Of a DNA stretch of 64,000 bases, positions 47,501 through 57,025 are shown in pieces. This stretch comes from Sedimenticola sp. (GTDB lineage: Bacteria; Pseudomonadota; Gammaproteobacteria; Chromatiales; Chromatiaceae): contig JAMOLT010000037.1 in NCBI GenBank assembly GCA_027068915.1, forward strand, positions 1 through 64,000, in the 5' to 3' direction. A program made the translations under genes and the position numbers. The notes beneath the pieces were generated by a model. The model was not told where the DNA came from and ran no database searches. It saw only the letters and a program-made list of their open reading frames with translations. Each line of letters begins with the position of its first letter. Position 1 is the stretch's first letter.

Positions 47501-47794
47501 CTTGAAAACCACGGTGATAACCGACAGGCCGGTCTTGGAGATGGAGCGCACTTCCTCCACATCCGGAAGAGCGTACATGACCGCCTCTATGGGATAGGTA
47601 ATCAGCTGCTCTACTTCTTCGGCGGCCAGGCCTTCCGCCTCGGTATTGATCTGTACCTGCACATTGGTGACATCGGGAAAGGCGTCAAGATTGAGTTTTG
47701 GTATCAGCAGTCCCGCTGCAGCCAATACGGCGATCAGTCCCAGCACCACCAGCAGGCGGTTGGATACCGACCAGTCGATAATTCGATTGAGCAT
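44597..47794 (-). CDS. CzcA/CusA-family RND heavy-metal efflux pump
   Basis: A 1065-residue RND protein with 12 membrane segments. The fourth segment reads LSIAIGMMVDGSVVMMENIFKHL: Asp and Glu of the proton relay (CzcA D408/E415 equivalents) are present, but the position of CzcA D402 is Ala, as in monovalent and other non-CzcA pumps. Substrate assignment to Zn/Co/Cd is therefore uncertain. It starts with LNRIIDWSVSNRLLV, after an AGGAGG 6 bases upstream of ATG 47794. It is the pump of the second tripartite system in the window. Confidence 0.93.
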   Translation of the reverse strand: MLNRIIDWSVSNRLLVVLGLIAVLAAAGLLIPKLNLDAFPDVTNVQVQINTEAEGLAAEEVEQLITYPIEAVMYALPDVEEVRSISKTGLSVITVVFKEGTDIYFARQLVFERLQDAREQIPEGVGTPEMGPNSSGLGQVYQYILRSSDHEKYDSLALRSINDWVVKLLLLPVDGITEVLSYGGAVRQYQVQVDPRKQLSYGIHIDDIAQAIEDNNRNSGGWYLDRGAEQLVIRGVGWLRAGEDGLRDIRNIPLKEKDGVVVRIGDIAKVAFGGEIRQGAVTMSRRNDQGQPEALGEVVAGIVLKRLGANTKATIDAVKDRLPTIQQALPEGVTIEPFYDQSDLVEQAVNTVSKALAEAFILIVVVLLLFLLNIRATLLVLISVPLSIGMALATMSYWGLSANLMSLGGLSIAIGMMVDGSVVMMENIFKHLTHPDQEHRDKVSRDIAPGDKDPYDAARDAHGIALRIQEAAKEVGRPVFYAVIIIIVVFAPLFALEGVEGKMFQPMAISIVLAMITSLVVALVVMPALATFSFRKAVKHRNSPVFIPIEWAYKRSLRFAMKARWVVVLVALGMFAGAMALLPRLGTEFVPELEEGTINIRVTLAPSASLDTALGVAAKLEQQLMSFPEVTYASSRIGRAELGGDPEPVSNVEIYVGLKPVEEWTSAGDRFALQKKFADALAVHPGLLLTFSQPIATRVDELLSGVKAQLAIKLFGPDLSVLAEKGKLIEQLTRKVDGTRDVEMEQIAGEAQLTIRPNRDILARYGIPVSQVMDLVSNGIGGMEAGQVIQGNERYDIYVRLAKEYRQDVETLRQLVLQAPGGAWVRLGEVADVAIESGPPQIRRDDVQRRVVIQSNVEGRDMGGLVTELRQRIADEVQLPPGYSVVFGGQFENQQRAQQRLMIVVPLSLGLIFLLLYFAFHSVGQALLIMLNVPLALIGGIAALYFTGQYLSVPSSIGFIALFGVAVLNGVVMVNAINQNVEAGEPMKRAVYDGALSRLRPVLMTAAIAALGLIPMLLSHGVGSEVQRPLATVVVGGLASSTLLTLFVLPVLYNLFSRGVQQEAR

Positions 47795-47803
47795 GTGAAC
47801 CTC

Positions 47804-49081
47804 CTAGTGGTTGTGGACTTCAAAGCCTGATTTGGCAAGCTCGGACTGAACGAAGAAGGCGCCTTTGGTCACCACCCGGGTTCCCGGCGCAAGACCTTCT
47901 ATAACCGCCAGGCCAGGAATATTTCTGACAATCCTGACTTCCCTCGGCTCATACTCGCCCGGGGCGTTTTCCACGAACACCTGCCAGTCGCCATCCGGGC
48001 TGCGCATTACGGCGTCTACGGGGAGTGAAATGGCCGGGTTGGAATTGCCTACCTGGATTCTGGCAGTGACAAACTGCCCCGGATGCAGATGGTCGCCGGG
48101 GTTGGGGATTTCCAGGCGCACAGCCATGGTGCGGGTGGTTTCATCCAGGGCATGGTGAATTTGGATAACCTTGCCAGAGATCCATTCACCGCCGTAGGAA
48201 ATACGCACCGGGCTGCCTATCTTCACCTGCCGCATAACATTTGGGTTGACTCTCGCTTCCACCCAGATGGTGGACTCGTCAGTTATCTCGAACAATAAAT
48301 CCCCTGGGTGGATCATCTGCCCGATGATGAAATCATCCTTTATCACCGTACCGTCCTGGGAAGACAGCAGGGTAAAGCTGCCATCTGCCTTGCTGATGCT
48401 GGACTTGTTCACCAGTTGGTTGGTTTGTTCTTCCGTCATGCCATAGGCCAGCAGGCGGGAGTATGCTTGTTGATACGTAACGCGGCTTTCCAGATAACGC
48501 TGTTCGGAGACCACCTTTTTCCCGAGCTTTTTTACTCGTTGCCATTCCTTTGCGGCAATCAGCAACGTTCCTTGCGCCTCTGCCATGGTGGCGCTGGACA
48601 ACAGCACCAAGGGTTGCCCTTTTTCCACCTTGTCGCCAAGATAGACATGGCGCTTTACTACCTGTGCTTCAATGCGGGGCGTGATCTGGCTGGTCGCATA
48701 AATGTTGAGCAACACTTCACCGGGCGCTTCGATTTCTTCGGCAACGGGCTCAGGGTGCAGGGCTTCAACGGCGATTCCGGCTGTGCGGCGTTGCTCTTTA
48801 TTCAAATGAACCTTGTTTTCATCTTCGTGGCCGTCGGCATCTTCTTTGTGCTCGTCATCATGGCCATGTTCATCATCTTTATGGTCGTCGTGCTCGTCTG
48901 TTTCCTCATGAGTATGTTCATCATCTTTATGATCGTCATGATCGTCGGCTTCTTCCTGGGTATGCTCAGTAGTTTTGGCGGGCGCTGGATCGTGGTCATG
49001 ATCGTCGGCAGCAAAGCTGGCTGTGCCGTAAACCAGCGCCAGCAGGAGCAGATAGGGTTTGTGAGTGTTGGGTTTCATCAT
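47804..49081 (-). CDS. CzcB-type membrane fusion protein with His/Asp-rich N-terminal extension
   Basis: A 425-residue periplasmic adaptor. After the signal peptide comes a ~75-residue highly charged stretch containing two copies of a 16-residue unit with HDDHKDDEH, then the lipoyl/hairpin/barrel core (PRIEAQVVKRHVYLGDKVEKGQPLVLL, about residues 145-171) and the C-terminal domain. The His/Asp tract is likely to bind divalent metal. GAGGAG lies 6 bases before ATG 49081. It sits between czcC-like and pump genes. Confidence 0.92.
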   Translation of the reverse strand: MMKPNTHKPYLLLLALVYGTASFAADDHDHDPAPAKTTEHTQEEADDHDDHKDDEHTHEETDEHDDHKDDEHGHDDEHKEDADGHEDENKVHLNKEQRRTAGIAVEALHPEPVAEEIEAPGEVLLNIYATSQITPRIEAQVVKRHVYLGDKVEKGQPLVLLSSATMAEAQGTLLIAAKEWQRVKKLGKKVVSEQRYLESRVTYQQAYSRLLAYGMTEEQTNQLVNKSSISKADGSFTLLSSQDGTVIKDDFIIGQMIHPGDLLFEITDESTIWVEARVNPNVMRQVKIGSPVRISYGGEWISGKVIQIHHALDETTRTMAVRLEIPNPGDHLHPGQFVTARIQVGNSNPAISLPVDAVMRSPDGDWQVFVENAPGEYEPREVRIVRNIPGLAVIEGLAPGTRVVTKGAFFVQSELAKSGFEVHNH

Positions 49082-49091
49082 CGGGTACTCC

Positions 49092-50345
49092 TCAAATATT
49101 GTTATTCAGCCAGGCGTCCAGGCTGGCGGAAGCATTCATCCATTCCAGCCAGGTACTCCACAGGTCGCCATGCAGTTCCACTCCTGCAATTTGCGTGTCC
49201 AGTGTTTGCTGCACCTGGAGCAGGTAGTCCGTGGTGCTGATCTCGCCGGATTGCCACAGGGTTTCGAGCAATTTGATGTGCTGTTGCAGGCTGGTTCGTC
49301 CCTGGCTCAGCCATTGGCTCCAGGCCGTCGAGATGACCTTATGGCGCTGTTTCGCACTCTGGAGTTGCGCACGCAAATTCCAGTAGGTCTGCTGTGCCAG
49401 TTTCTCTGCCTGCAACGCCTCTGCTCGAGCTATGTCCACATTGCTCCGGTAGTTGTTGCGGATTTGCAGGGGGATTGAAAACTGCAATGCCAGCAGATTG
49501 CCGTTGTCCTCCCTTCCGGCAGAAACGCCAAAGGTGGGATCGGCTTTTCTTTCCCGGTCTGCTGCATTGATCTTTCGTTTGGCGATTTGTGCAGTAAGCA
49601 GGGCTGCCTGCACCTCGGGATGTTGCCGGGCAATGGCTTCCAGATCGGTTTCAGCTGCCAAATTTATCGGCAGGGACTCGGGAAGGTGAATTTCCTCGGC
49701 CAGCATCTGCCCGCTAAGAGAAAAGAAATCGCTGTTTGCCTGAATGAGTTCTGCCTGATTCCTGGCCTGCTGTATGGTTGCTTCTGCAAGAGACAGCCGC
49801 GCCAGTTCCAGTTCCGCCTGGGGGATATCGCCGGCTGCATGGCGTTGTTTTGCCAGCCTGGTGAAGTGTGCCAATATTTCTGTTCTGTGTTGGGAAAAGC
49901 GACTGATGGTACCTTGGATGGAGATGCGCCCAACAGCATCCAGTAGTTCAATGGATTTGGTCAACCGTAGCGCCGCCAGCTGCTGCCGGGCCGCCTGGAG
50001 CCCGGCCTGGGCAACCTGTTCCAGAGCGCCCCTTTTGTCATGCCAGTCGATCGTCTGGCTAATGCCAAGCTGGTAGGTGTTGACGTCAGTTCGTTCTACC
50101 TCGGCTTCGAGCTCCGGGTTGTTCAGGGGCAGCGTCGCGCCATCGAGCTGCGCCCGGGCAGCATCTATGGCAGATTGTGCCGCAAGTATTTCCGGGTTCG
50201 CCTGTAGTGATCGATTGACGATGTTCGCCAGTTTTTGCACCTCGGCGGGGGGAGTGGCTGCTTTGGCTTGTGCTGCGGATATCCAGGTGGCGTTCGCCAC
50301 GATTACAGCCAGGATGCCTGCGCACATGCAGATAGAAAACTTCAT
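49092..50345 (-). CDS. CzcC-like outer-membrane efflux protein
   Basis: A 417-residue TolC-family protein with a signal peptide (IVANATWISAAQA) and two long helical OEP repeats. It forms the outer-membrane channel for the RND pump encoded downstream. ATG 50345 is preceded by AAGGAAA at 9 bases. The gene is 96 bases after the CzcI-like gene and 10 bases before czcB-like. Confidence 0.88.
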   Translation of the reverse strand: MKFSICMCAGILAVIVANATWISAAQAKAATPPAEVQKLANIVNRSLQANPEILAAQSAIDAARAQLDGATLPLNNPELEAEVERTDVNTYQLGISQTIDWHDKRGALEQVAQAGLQAARQQLAALRLTKSIELLDAVGRISIQGTISRFSQHRTEILAHFTRLAKQRHAAGDIPQAELELARLSLAEATIQQARNQAELIQANSDFFSLSGQMLAEEIHLPESLPINLAAETDLEAIARQHPEVQAALLTAQIAKRKINAADRERKADPTFGVSAGREDNGNLLALQFSIPLQIRNNYRSNVDIARAEALQAEKLAQQTYWNLRAQLQSAKQRHKVISTAWSQWLSQGRTSLQQHIKLLETLWQSGEISTTDYLLQVQQTLDTQIAGVELHGDLWSTWLEWMNASASLDAWLNNNI

Positions 50346-50441
50346 GATCTGATTTCCTTGGAAAAACGATTGACGGCTTCTGGGCGGCGATCCGCAAACC
50401 TGCGGACATGCCGATAATTCAGAAGCAATAAAGCTGGGAAA

Positions 50442-50762
50442 TCAGGCGGTTATCGGAGGGCGCAGCAGAGAGGGAGGAGAAAAGGAATACCAGGAAAGCA
50501 AATAGCCCGACAGTGAAATGCTGCGGCTGCCTATGGTGGGAATGCTGCTGGTGCAATTCAGGCCCAGCAAGTGGCTGGTGCCGTGAGCGCAGTGATTGCA
50601 GTCGGAATCATCGGCGGAATCGCCGGGGAGAGGATTGTCTGTGCCGTCGGCAGACAGATGCACGTCATCTGCAGCCAGCTCACCATGCACATCTGCGGCC
50701 AGCGCCATCCCATATCCAAGGATGGATACGATGAGCCATATTTTGAGAATGCGAGTGAGCAT
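50442..50762 (-). CDS. CzcI-like small periplasmic protein heading the czc-type operon
   Basis: A 106-residue protein with a signal peptide (ILKIWLIVSILGYGMALA), a His/Asp/Cys section (DDSDCNHCAHGTSH) and a Pro-rich end SLLRPPITA. It resembles the gene at 27120 in size, signal, metal-binding-like centre and final R-P-P motif, and both stand first in RND efflux operons. ATG 50762 is preferred to a TTG six codons upstream. Known CzcI proteins modulate pump expression; the function here is inferred from position. Confidence 0.72.
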   Translation of the reverse strand: MLTRILKIWLIVSILGYGMALAADVHGELAADDVHLSADGTDNPLPGDSADDSDCNHCAHGTSHLLGLNCTSSIPTIGSRSISLSGYLLSWYSFSPPSLLRPPITA

Positions 50763-51019
50763 CAGAAATCCGGGAATCAATACTGATGGTCAGTCTACCC
50801 GAGTTGTTGCCGGGTGACAATGTGAACGGGGCAGTAGGTGAACGCTGTGGGCTGAAATCAAGTTGCCCGGACTTCTGAAAATCGAGAGGCCTGGGTACGC
50901 TGCAGTGGTTTTCCAGCTTGCAAGAACAGGCAACGGGAATTGATCCCGATGGATTTTTCAGCGAACATGCCCGGACAGTCTTTTGCCAGGGATACTCCAT
51001 TGAACAGGGAGCTTGAACA

Positions 51020-53170
51020 ATGACCATACCTTCCTCACGTTTCATCAGAACAGTCGTTCTTGCCTTCAGTAGTCTGTTTCCGGTATTGGTTGTGGCGTTG
51101 TCCTATCCGGAAACGCCAGAGCAACCAGTGACAGATACCTATCACGGCGTGAAGATCACAGACGCCTACCGCTGGATGGAAGGGAAAGACAATTCGGAAT
51201 TCCAGTCCTGGCTCAGGACGCAGGAGGAGTTTGCCAGGGGAGTCCTCCAGCGCATACCAGGCCGGGAAACACTGGCTGCGCGGTTGTCCGAGCTTGAGGA
51301 GGAAGGAATGAGCATTCGCACCCCGGCAATCCGTGCAAACCGGCTTTTTTTCCTGCGGCGGAAGCCGGGAGAATCGGTCTACAAGCTGGCAATGATGGAC
51401 GGTAGCGCCTCAAAGGTGCTGGTCGATCCCAAAGCGTTCGATGAAGGGAAAACCCATGCCACTATCGATTGGTTCAAGGGCAGTAACGATGGAAAACTGA
51501 TGGCAATGGGTATCTCCAGGGGAGGTTCCGAGAACAGCACCTTGCGCGTTTATGATGTAAAAAAAGGGCGATTTCTGAAGGATGCTGTTTCCCGTGCCGG
51601 TTTCAATGAGCATCTTTCCGTCAAGTGGCTGGCTGACAACAGGCATTTTTTCTATAACCGGGCCGGAGAAGGAGAGACGCACAAGAAAATGCGTATCTAT
51701 CTGCATGAAGTGGGCACTGATGCAGCGCAGGATACGGCAATATGGGGCTATGAAGTGCATGCGGATATTCCGGTGGAATCCTGGGCCGTATCCGTCTTCC
51801 TGACACATCCGGGTTCTGAGCATGTGGTTGCTATCGTGGTGCCAGGAGTGAGCAACAATCGCCGCTACTATACGGCCAGACTGGATGACGTATTGGCTGG
51901 CAAACCAGGCTGGCGGAAACTGGCTGATACGGATGACCGCTGGTTCCGTGGCTACCTGCACAATGATGCCCTGTACGTTCTTGCGCAAGAATCAGCGCCG
52001 GGTCGCAAGCTGCTCAAGGTGGATCTGAAGCATCCTGAAAAAGCGCCGGTTCTTGTCATCCCGCCTGGCGAAGCCGTACTGGAACATGCAGCGGAAGCCA
52101 GTGACGCCCTCTATGTGCGTGGTCATGTGGCTGGTGTGGACAAACTGGTGCGGGTGCCTTATGCCACCGACAAGCCTGAGTGGGTGGATCTGCCCTTTGC
52201 CGGTCGCATCCGGGATCTACAGGCAGATGTCCTGCAAGAAGGTGCGATATTCAGGATGGAAGGCTGGTTGCAGCCACCACATATCTATCGCATTTCCCGA
52301 AACGACCTGGTAGATACCGGCATGCTCAAAGGTTCCGCTGCTAATTTTGGTGATTACCGTATTCGTCGTGAAGAAGCTGAGAGTGAGGACGGCACAAAGA
52401 TTCCCGTAACTGTCCTTCACCACAAGGATATGAAACTGGACGGCAGTCATCCAACCATACTGATGGGCTATGGTGCTTACGGGTTTGCCTTCAAGCCAAA
52501 GTATGATGCCAAACGTCTGGCCTGGCTGGAGCGTGGTGGCATTTTTGCCATCGCCCATGTCAGAGGGGGAGGAGAATATGGTGAGGCCTGGCACAAGGAC
52601 GGCAAGATACTCACCAAGTCCAATACCATCATGGATTTCGTAGCCAGTGCGCAGCATCTGATCGACAGGGGTTACACCAGCCCGAAAAAGCTTGCTGGCA
52701 TGGGGCGCAGTGCGGGAGGGCTCACCATTGGTGGAGCTGTTACTGAGCGTCCGGAACTGTTTGCCGTGGCCAATCATGCGGTAGGTCTGGCCGATCTGTT
52801 GCGCACGGAATTGAGCCCGAACGGGCCTGCCAACATCCCGGAATTCGGCTCCGTGAAACACAAGTACCAGTTTCTGGCCATGCACAGTGTCAGTCCCTAT
52901 CACCGCATACAGGATGGCGTACACTACCCCGCAGTGATCGTTACTACCGGCATCAATGACTTCCGCGTGTCGCCATGGCAACCTGGAAAATTTGCCGCCC
53001 GTCTGCAGCAGGCCAGCGCATCAGGAAAGCCTGTGTTGCTGCGCGTGGACGAAGATGCGGGCCACGGTCGTGGGTCAACCCTGGATCAGAAGGTACGGGA
53101 GACCGCTGATATCTGGTCTTTCTACCTGTGGCAGATGGGCGATCCGGCATTCCAGCCGGCGATGAAATAG
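51020..53170 (+). CDS. prolyl oligopeptidase (S9 family), secreted
   Basis: A 716-residue serine peptidase with a signal peptide (FSSLFPVLVVALS), an N-terminal beta-propeller (about 40-440) starting YPETPEQPVTDTYHGVKITD, and an alpha/beta hydrolase domain. The catalytic triad is Ser564 in MGRSAGG, Asp647 in INDFRVSPW and His682 in DAGHGRGS. It cleaves after proline in short peptides, here probably in the periplasm. The length matches the family. The 239 bases upstream hold no gene I can support. Confidence 0.95.
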   Translation: MTIPSSRFIRTVVLAFSSLFPVLVVALSYPETPEQPVTDTYHGVKITDAYRWMEGKDNSEFQSWLRTQEEFARGVLQRIPGRETLAARLSELEEEGMSIRTPAIRANRLFFLRRKPGESVYKLAMMDGSASKVLVDPKAFDEGKTHATIDWFKGSNDGKLMAMGISRGGSENSTLRVYDVKKGRFLKDAVSRAGFNEHLSVKWLADNRHFFYNRAGEGETHKKMRIYLHEVGTDAAQDTAIWGYEVHADIPVESWAVSVFLTHPGSEHVVAIVVPGVSNNRRYYTARLDDVLAGKPGWRKLADTDDRWFRGYLHNDALYVLAQESAPGRKLLKVDLKHPEKAPVLVIPPGEAVLEHAAEASDALYVRGHVAGVDKLVRVPYATDKPEWVDLPFAGRIRDLQADVLQEGAIFRMEGWLQPPHIYRISRNDLVDTGMLKGSAANFGDYRIRREEAESEDGTKIPVTVLHHKDMKLDGSHPTILMGYGAYGFAFKPKYDAKRLAWLERGGIFAIAHVRGGGEYGEAWHKDGKILTKSNTIMDFVASAQHLIDRGYTSPKKLAGMGRSAGGLTIGGAVTERPELFAVANHAVGLADLLRTELSPNGPANIPEFGSVKHKYQFLAMHSVSPYHRIQDGVHYPAVIVTTGINDFRVSPWQPGKFAARLQQASASGKPVLLRVDEDAGHGRGSTLDQKVRETADIWSFYLWQMGDPAFQPAMK

Positions 53171-53172
53171 CA

Positions 53173-53964
53173 GTGCCCCGGGAAATCCATATTATCGATG
53201 CCTTTGCGCAGCGGCCATTTTCCGGTAATCCAGCGGCGGTGTGTGTGCTGGAGAAGGAAGCTGGCGATGAGTGGATGCAGGCAGTGGCTGCGGAAATGAA
53301 CCTGTCGGAAACCGCCTTTCTTCTTGGGCGTGGATCCGGGGAATGGTCGTTACGCTGGTTTACCCCGAAAATCGAGGTTGATCTTTGTGGGCATGCTACG
53401 TTGGCCGCCGCCCATATGCTTTGGCAGGAAATGCAACAACCCCATGAAGTGCTACGTTTTCACACCCGTAGCGGGTTGCTCGCTGCTGAGTGCAAGGATG
53501 GGTGGATCAGTCTGGATTTTCCTTCGGATCCTCCCGTGACCTGTGAAGTGACCAGTGCCATGACCCAGGCGTTGGGACTGTGTCCTGTCTCTGCAGCGAA
53601 AGCGAGAAACAAGTATTTACTGGAACTGCCGACAGAAGAGGACGTGCGAAATCTCCAGCCCGACATGGGCCTGGTCGCCAGACTCGATGCACTGGGGGTT
53701 ATCGTGACCGCTGCCTGCAAGAGCGGGGAAGTTGATTTTGTCTCGCGTTTTTTTGCACCTGCGGCGGGTGTCGATGAAGATCCGGTAACGGGGTCTGCCC
53801 ATTGTGTTCTTGCACCCTGGTGGAGTGGGCATTTGAATAGGCAGCAGTTGATCGGCTATCAGGCTTCCCCACGTGGAGGGCAGGTAGGAATGCATCTGAG
53901 AGATGACCGTGTGGAATTGCTGGGGCAGGCGATTACCGTGTTGAAAGGCAGGTTTTTCCTGTAA
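53173..53964 (+). CDS. PhzF-family isomerase-like protein
   Basis: A 263-residue protein of the PhzF/diaminopimelate-epimerase-like fold: IHIIDAFAQRPFSGNPAAVC at the start, the acid in NLSETAF, LCGHATLAAAH, and DEDPVTGSAHC in the second half. PhzF isomerises dihydro-hydroxyanthranilate in phenazine synthesis, but most homologues like this one stand outside phenazine operons and have unknown substrates. GTG 53173 gives the family N terminus, starting 3 bases after the upstream stop; ATG 53128 would overlap the peptidase gene. Confidence 0.9.
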   Translation: MPREIHIIDAFAQRPFSGNPAAVCVLEKEAGDEWMQAVAAEMNLSETAFLLGRGSGEWSLRWFTPKIEVDLCGHATLAAAHMLWQEMQQPHEVLRFHTRSGLLAAECKDGWISLDFPSDPPVTCEVTSAMTQALGLCPVSAAKARNKYLLELPTEEDVRNLQPDMGLVARLDALGVIVTAACKSGEVDFVSRFFAPAAGVDEDPVTGSAHCVLAPWWSGHLNRQQLIGYQASPRGGQVGMHLRDDRVELLGQAITVLKGRFFL

Positions 53965-53970
53965 TTGCAC

Positions 53971-54381
53971 ATGCTGATCTCTTCCAATGTTTCTATCCCC
54001 GATGATGAAATCGAGCTTATGGCGATTCGCGCCCAGGGCGCCGGGGGGCAGAACGTCAACAAGGTGTCTTCCGCCATTCATCTGCGCTTTGCTATCCGGG
54101 CCTCTTCCCTGCCGGATTTCTATAAACAGAGGCTGCTCAAACTGAAGGATCGGCGCATCAGCAAGGAAGGGGTAATCATCATCAAGGCGCAACAATTCCG
54201 CACCCGGGAAAAGAATCGCGAGGATGCCTTGCAAAGACTGCAGCGGCTGATCAGGAGCGTGGCGGTGGTAAAGAAAGCCAGACGGCCCACCAAACCCACC
54301 AAAGGCTCACAGAAGCGGCGGGTGGACAGCAAGGTGAAGCGGGGCAGGGTCAAATCCCTGCGCGGCAAGGTGCGGGAGTGA
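53971..54381 (+). CDS. arfB: peptidyl-tRNA hydrolase ArfB (ribosome rescue)
   Basis: A 136-residue protein with the release-factor GGQ motif in RAQGAGGQNVNKVSSAIHLRF (about residues 23-43) and a basic C-terminal tail (KKARRPTKPTKGSQKRRVDSK) that enters the empty mRNA channel of stalled ribosomes. Length and tail match ArfB/YaeJ rather than full release factors. It follows the PhzF gene after 6 bases. It converges on arsJ with 1 base between. Confidence 0.96.
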   Translation: MLISSNVSIPDDEIELMAIRAQGAGGQNVNKVSSAIHLRFAIRASSLPDFYKQRLLKLKDRRISKEGVIIIKAQQFRTREKNREDALQRLQRLIRSVAVVKKARRPTKPTKGSQKRRVDSKVKRGRVKSLRGKVRE

Positions 54382-54382
54382 G

Positions 54383-55573
54383 TCAATATGCCTCTTTAAC
54401 GGCAGGAAGGGCGAAAGACAGCAAGCCGGCAGCCAATGCAAAACCCGCAGACCACCACAGACAGGCTTCCAGGCCGCCCGTCTGGTAGGCCAGACCTGAA
54501 ATCATGGTGCCGGCGAGCCGCCCGCCCGCATTGGCCATGTAGTAAAAGCCCACGTTCATGGCGACCTTGTCATGATCGGAATAGGCCAGAATCAGATAGG
54601 AATGCACGGCGGAATTCAGGGCGAAGATGATGCCGTAGAAAACCAGCCCGGCAATCACCACCGTAGCGGGTGGCCAGCCCAGCATCAGGGCCAGGGCGAT
54701 CCCCGCGGGAAACAGGGCCAGCGCAAAGGCCAGGGTGCGGGCTGTGCCGCCTCCGGTTTCGTGCCGGTGCAGCAACCGGGGAGTGCCCGCCTGGATAAAA
54801 CCATAGCCGATCACCCAGCTTGCCATAAACGCGCCCACGGCGGTGAAATCCCAATGCAAGACTTCATACAGGAACACCGGCAAACCGACCACGAACCAGG
54901 CGTCGCGGGAGCCAAACAAGAAAAAGCGGGCGGCGGAAAGGCGGTTGATGGCGGGGATGCGGGAGAAAACCTGAGAGAATTTCGGCTTGCGCTTCATTTT
55001 GCCGACGCCGGAAGGCAGCATGATGACGGTAATGATGAGCACGACGAACAGCAGGCCCGCCAGCACCACCAGTGCGCCCCGGAAATCTATCCATTGCAGC
55101 AGCGCCGCGCCGACGAAAAAGCCCGCGCCCTTGAGTGCATTCTTGGAACCGGTGAGCAATGCAACCCAGTGGAAGAGTTTGCCGTCTCCGGTTGTCGCCA
55201 GGGTTTTTACCGATGCCTTGGCCGACATCTTGTTCAGGTCCTTGGCGATTCCGGAAAGTGCCTGGGCGAGCATGACATAAGGCACGGCCAGCCAGGTGTC
55301 GGGTACGGTCAGCATCAGCAATGCCAGGATTTGCATCCCCATGCCGATATGCATGGTGAGATTCAGCCCGATGCGCGCTCCCAGCCAACCGCCGACCAGA
55401 TTGGTGACGATGCCGAAGAATTCGTAGAACAGGAACAGCATGGCCACTTCGAAGGGCGAATAGCCAAGCATGTGGAAATACAGCACCACCAGCATGCGAA
55501 TGGCGCCGTCGGTGATGGTGAAGGCCCAGTAACCTCCGGTGACTACCAGATAGTTACGAAGCCTGGTCTCCAT
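54383..55573 (-). CDS. arsJ: organoarsenical efflux MFS transporter ArsJ
   Basis: A 396-residue, 12-segment MFS protein with the ArsJ pattern: LRNYLVVTGGYWAFTITDGAIRMLVVLYFHMLGYSPFEVAMLF (split here into its parts: NYLVVTGGYWAFT and DGAIRMLVV), EFFGIVTNLVGGW and QALSGIAKDLNKMSAKASVK. ArsJ exports 1-arseno-3-phosphoglycerate, formed by a partner GAPDH from arsenate. No gapdh gene is adjacent here; purB follows 14 bases upstream on the same strand. It lies about 10 kb from the arsM/arsS operon. Confidence 0.9.
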   Translation of the reverse strand: METRLRNYLVVTGGYWAFTITDGAIRMLVVLYFHMLGYSPFEVAMLFLFYEFFGIVTNLVGGWLGARIGLNLTMHIGMGMQILALLMLTVPDTWLAVPYVMLAQALSGIAKDLNKMSAKASVKTLATTGDGKLFHWVALLTGSKNALKGAGFFVGAALLQWIDFRGALVVLAGLLFVVLIITVIMLPSGVGKMKRKPKFSQVFSRIPAINRLSAARFFLFGSRDAWFVVGLPVFLYEVLHWDFTAVGAFMASWVIGYGFIQAGTPRLLHRHETGGGTARTLAFALALFPAGIALALMLGWPPATVVIAGLVFYGIIFALNSAVHSYLILAYSDHDKVAMNVGFYYMANAGGRLAGTMISGLAYQTGGLEACLWWSAGFALAAGLLSFALPAVKEAY

Positions 55574-55587
55574 GGGGGCGGGCCGGG

Positions 55588-56979
<1,392 letters not shown>

Positions 56980-57025
56980 TCAGACGAAACCGGAACCCCC
57001 GGCTGCGCCTGTTTGTGTTTGTTAC

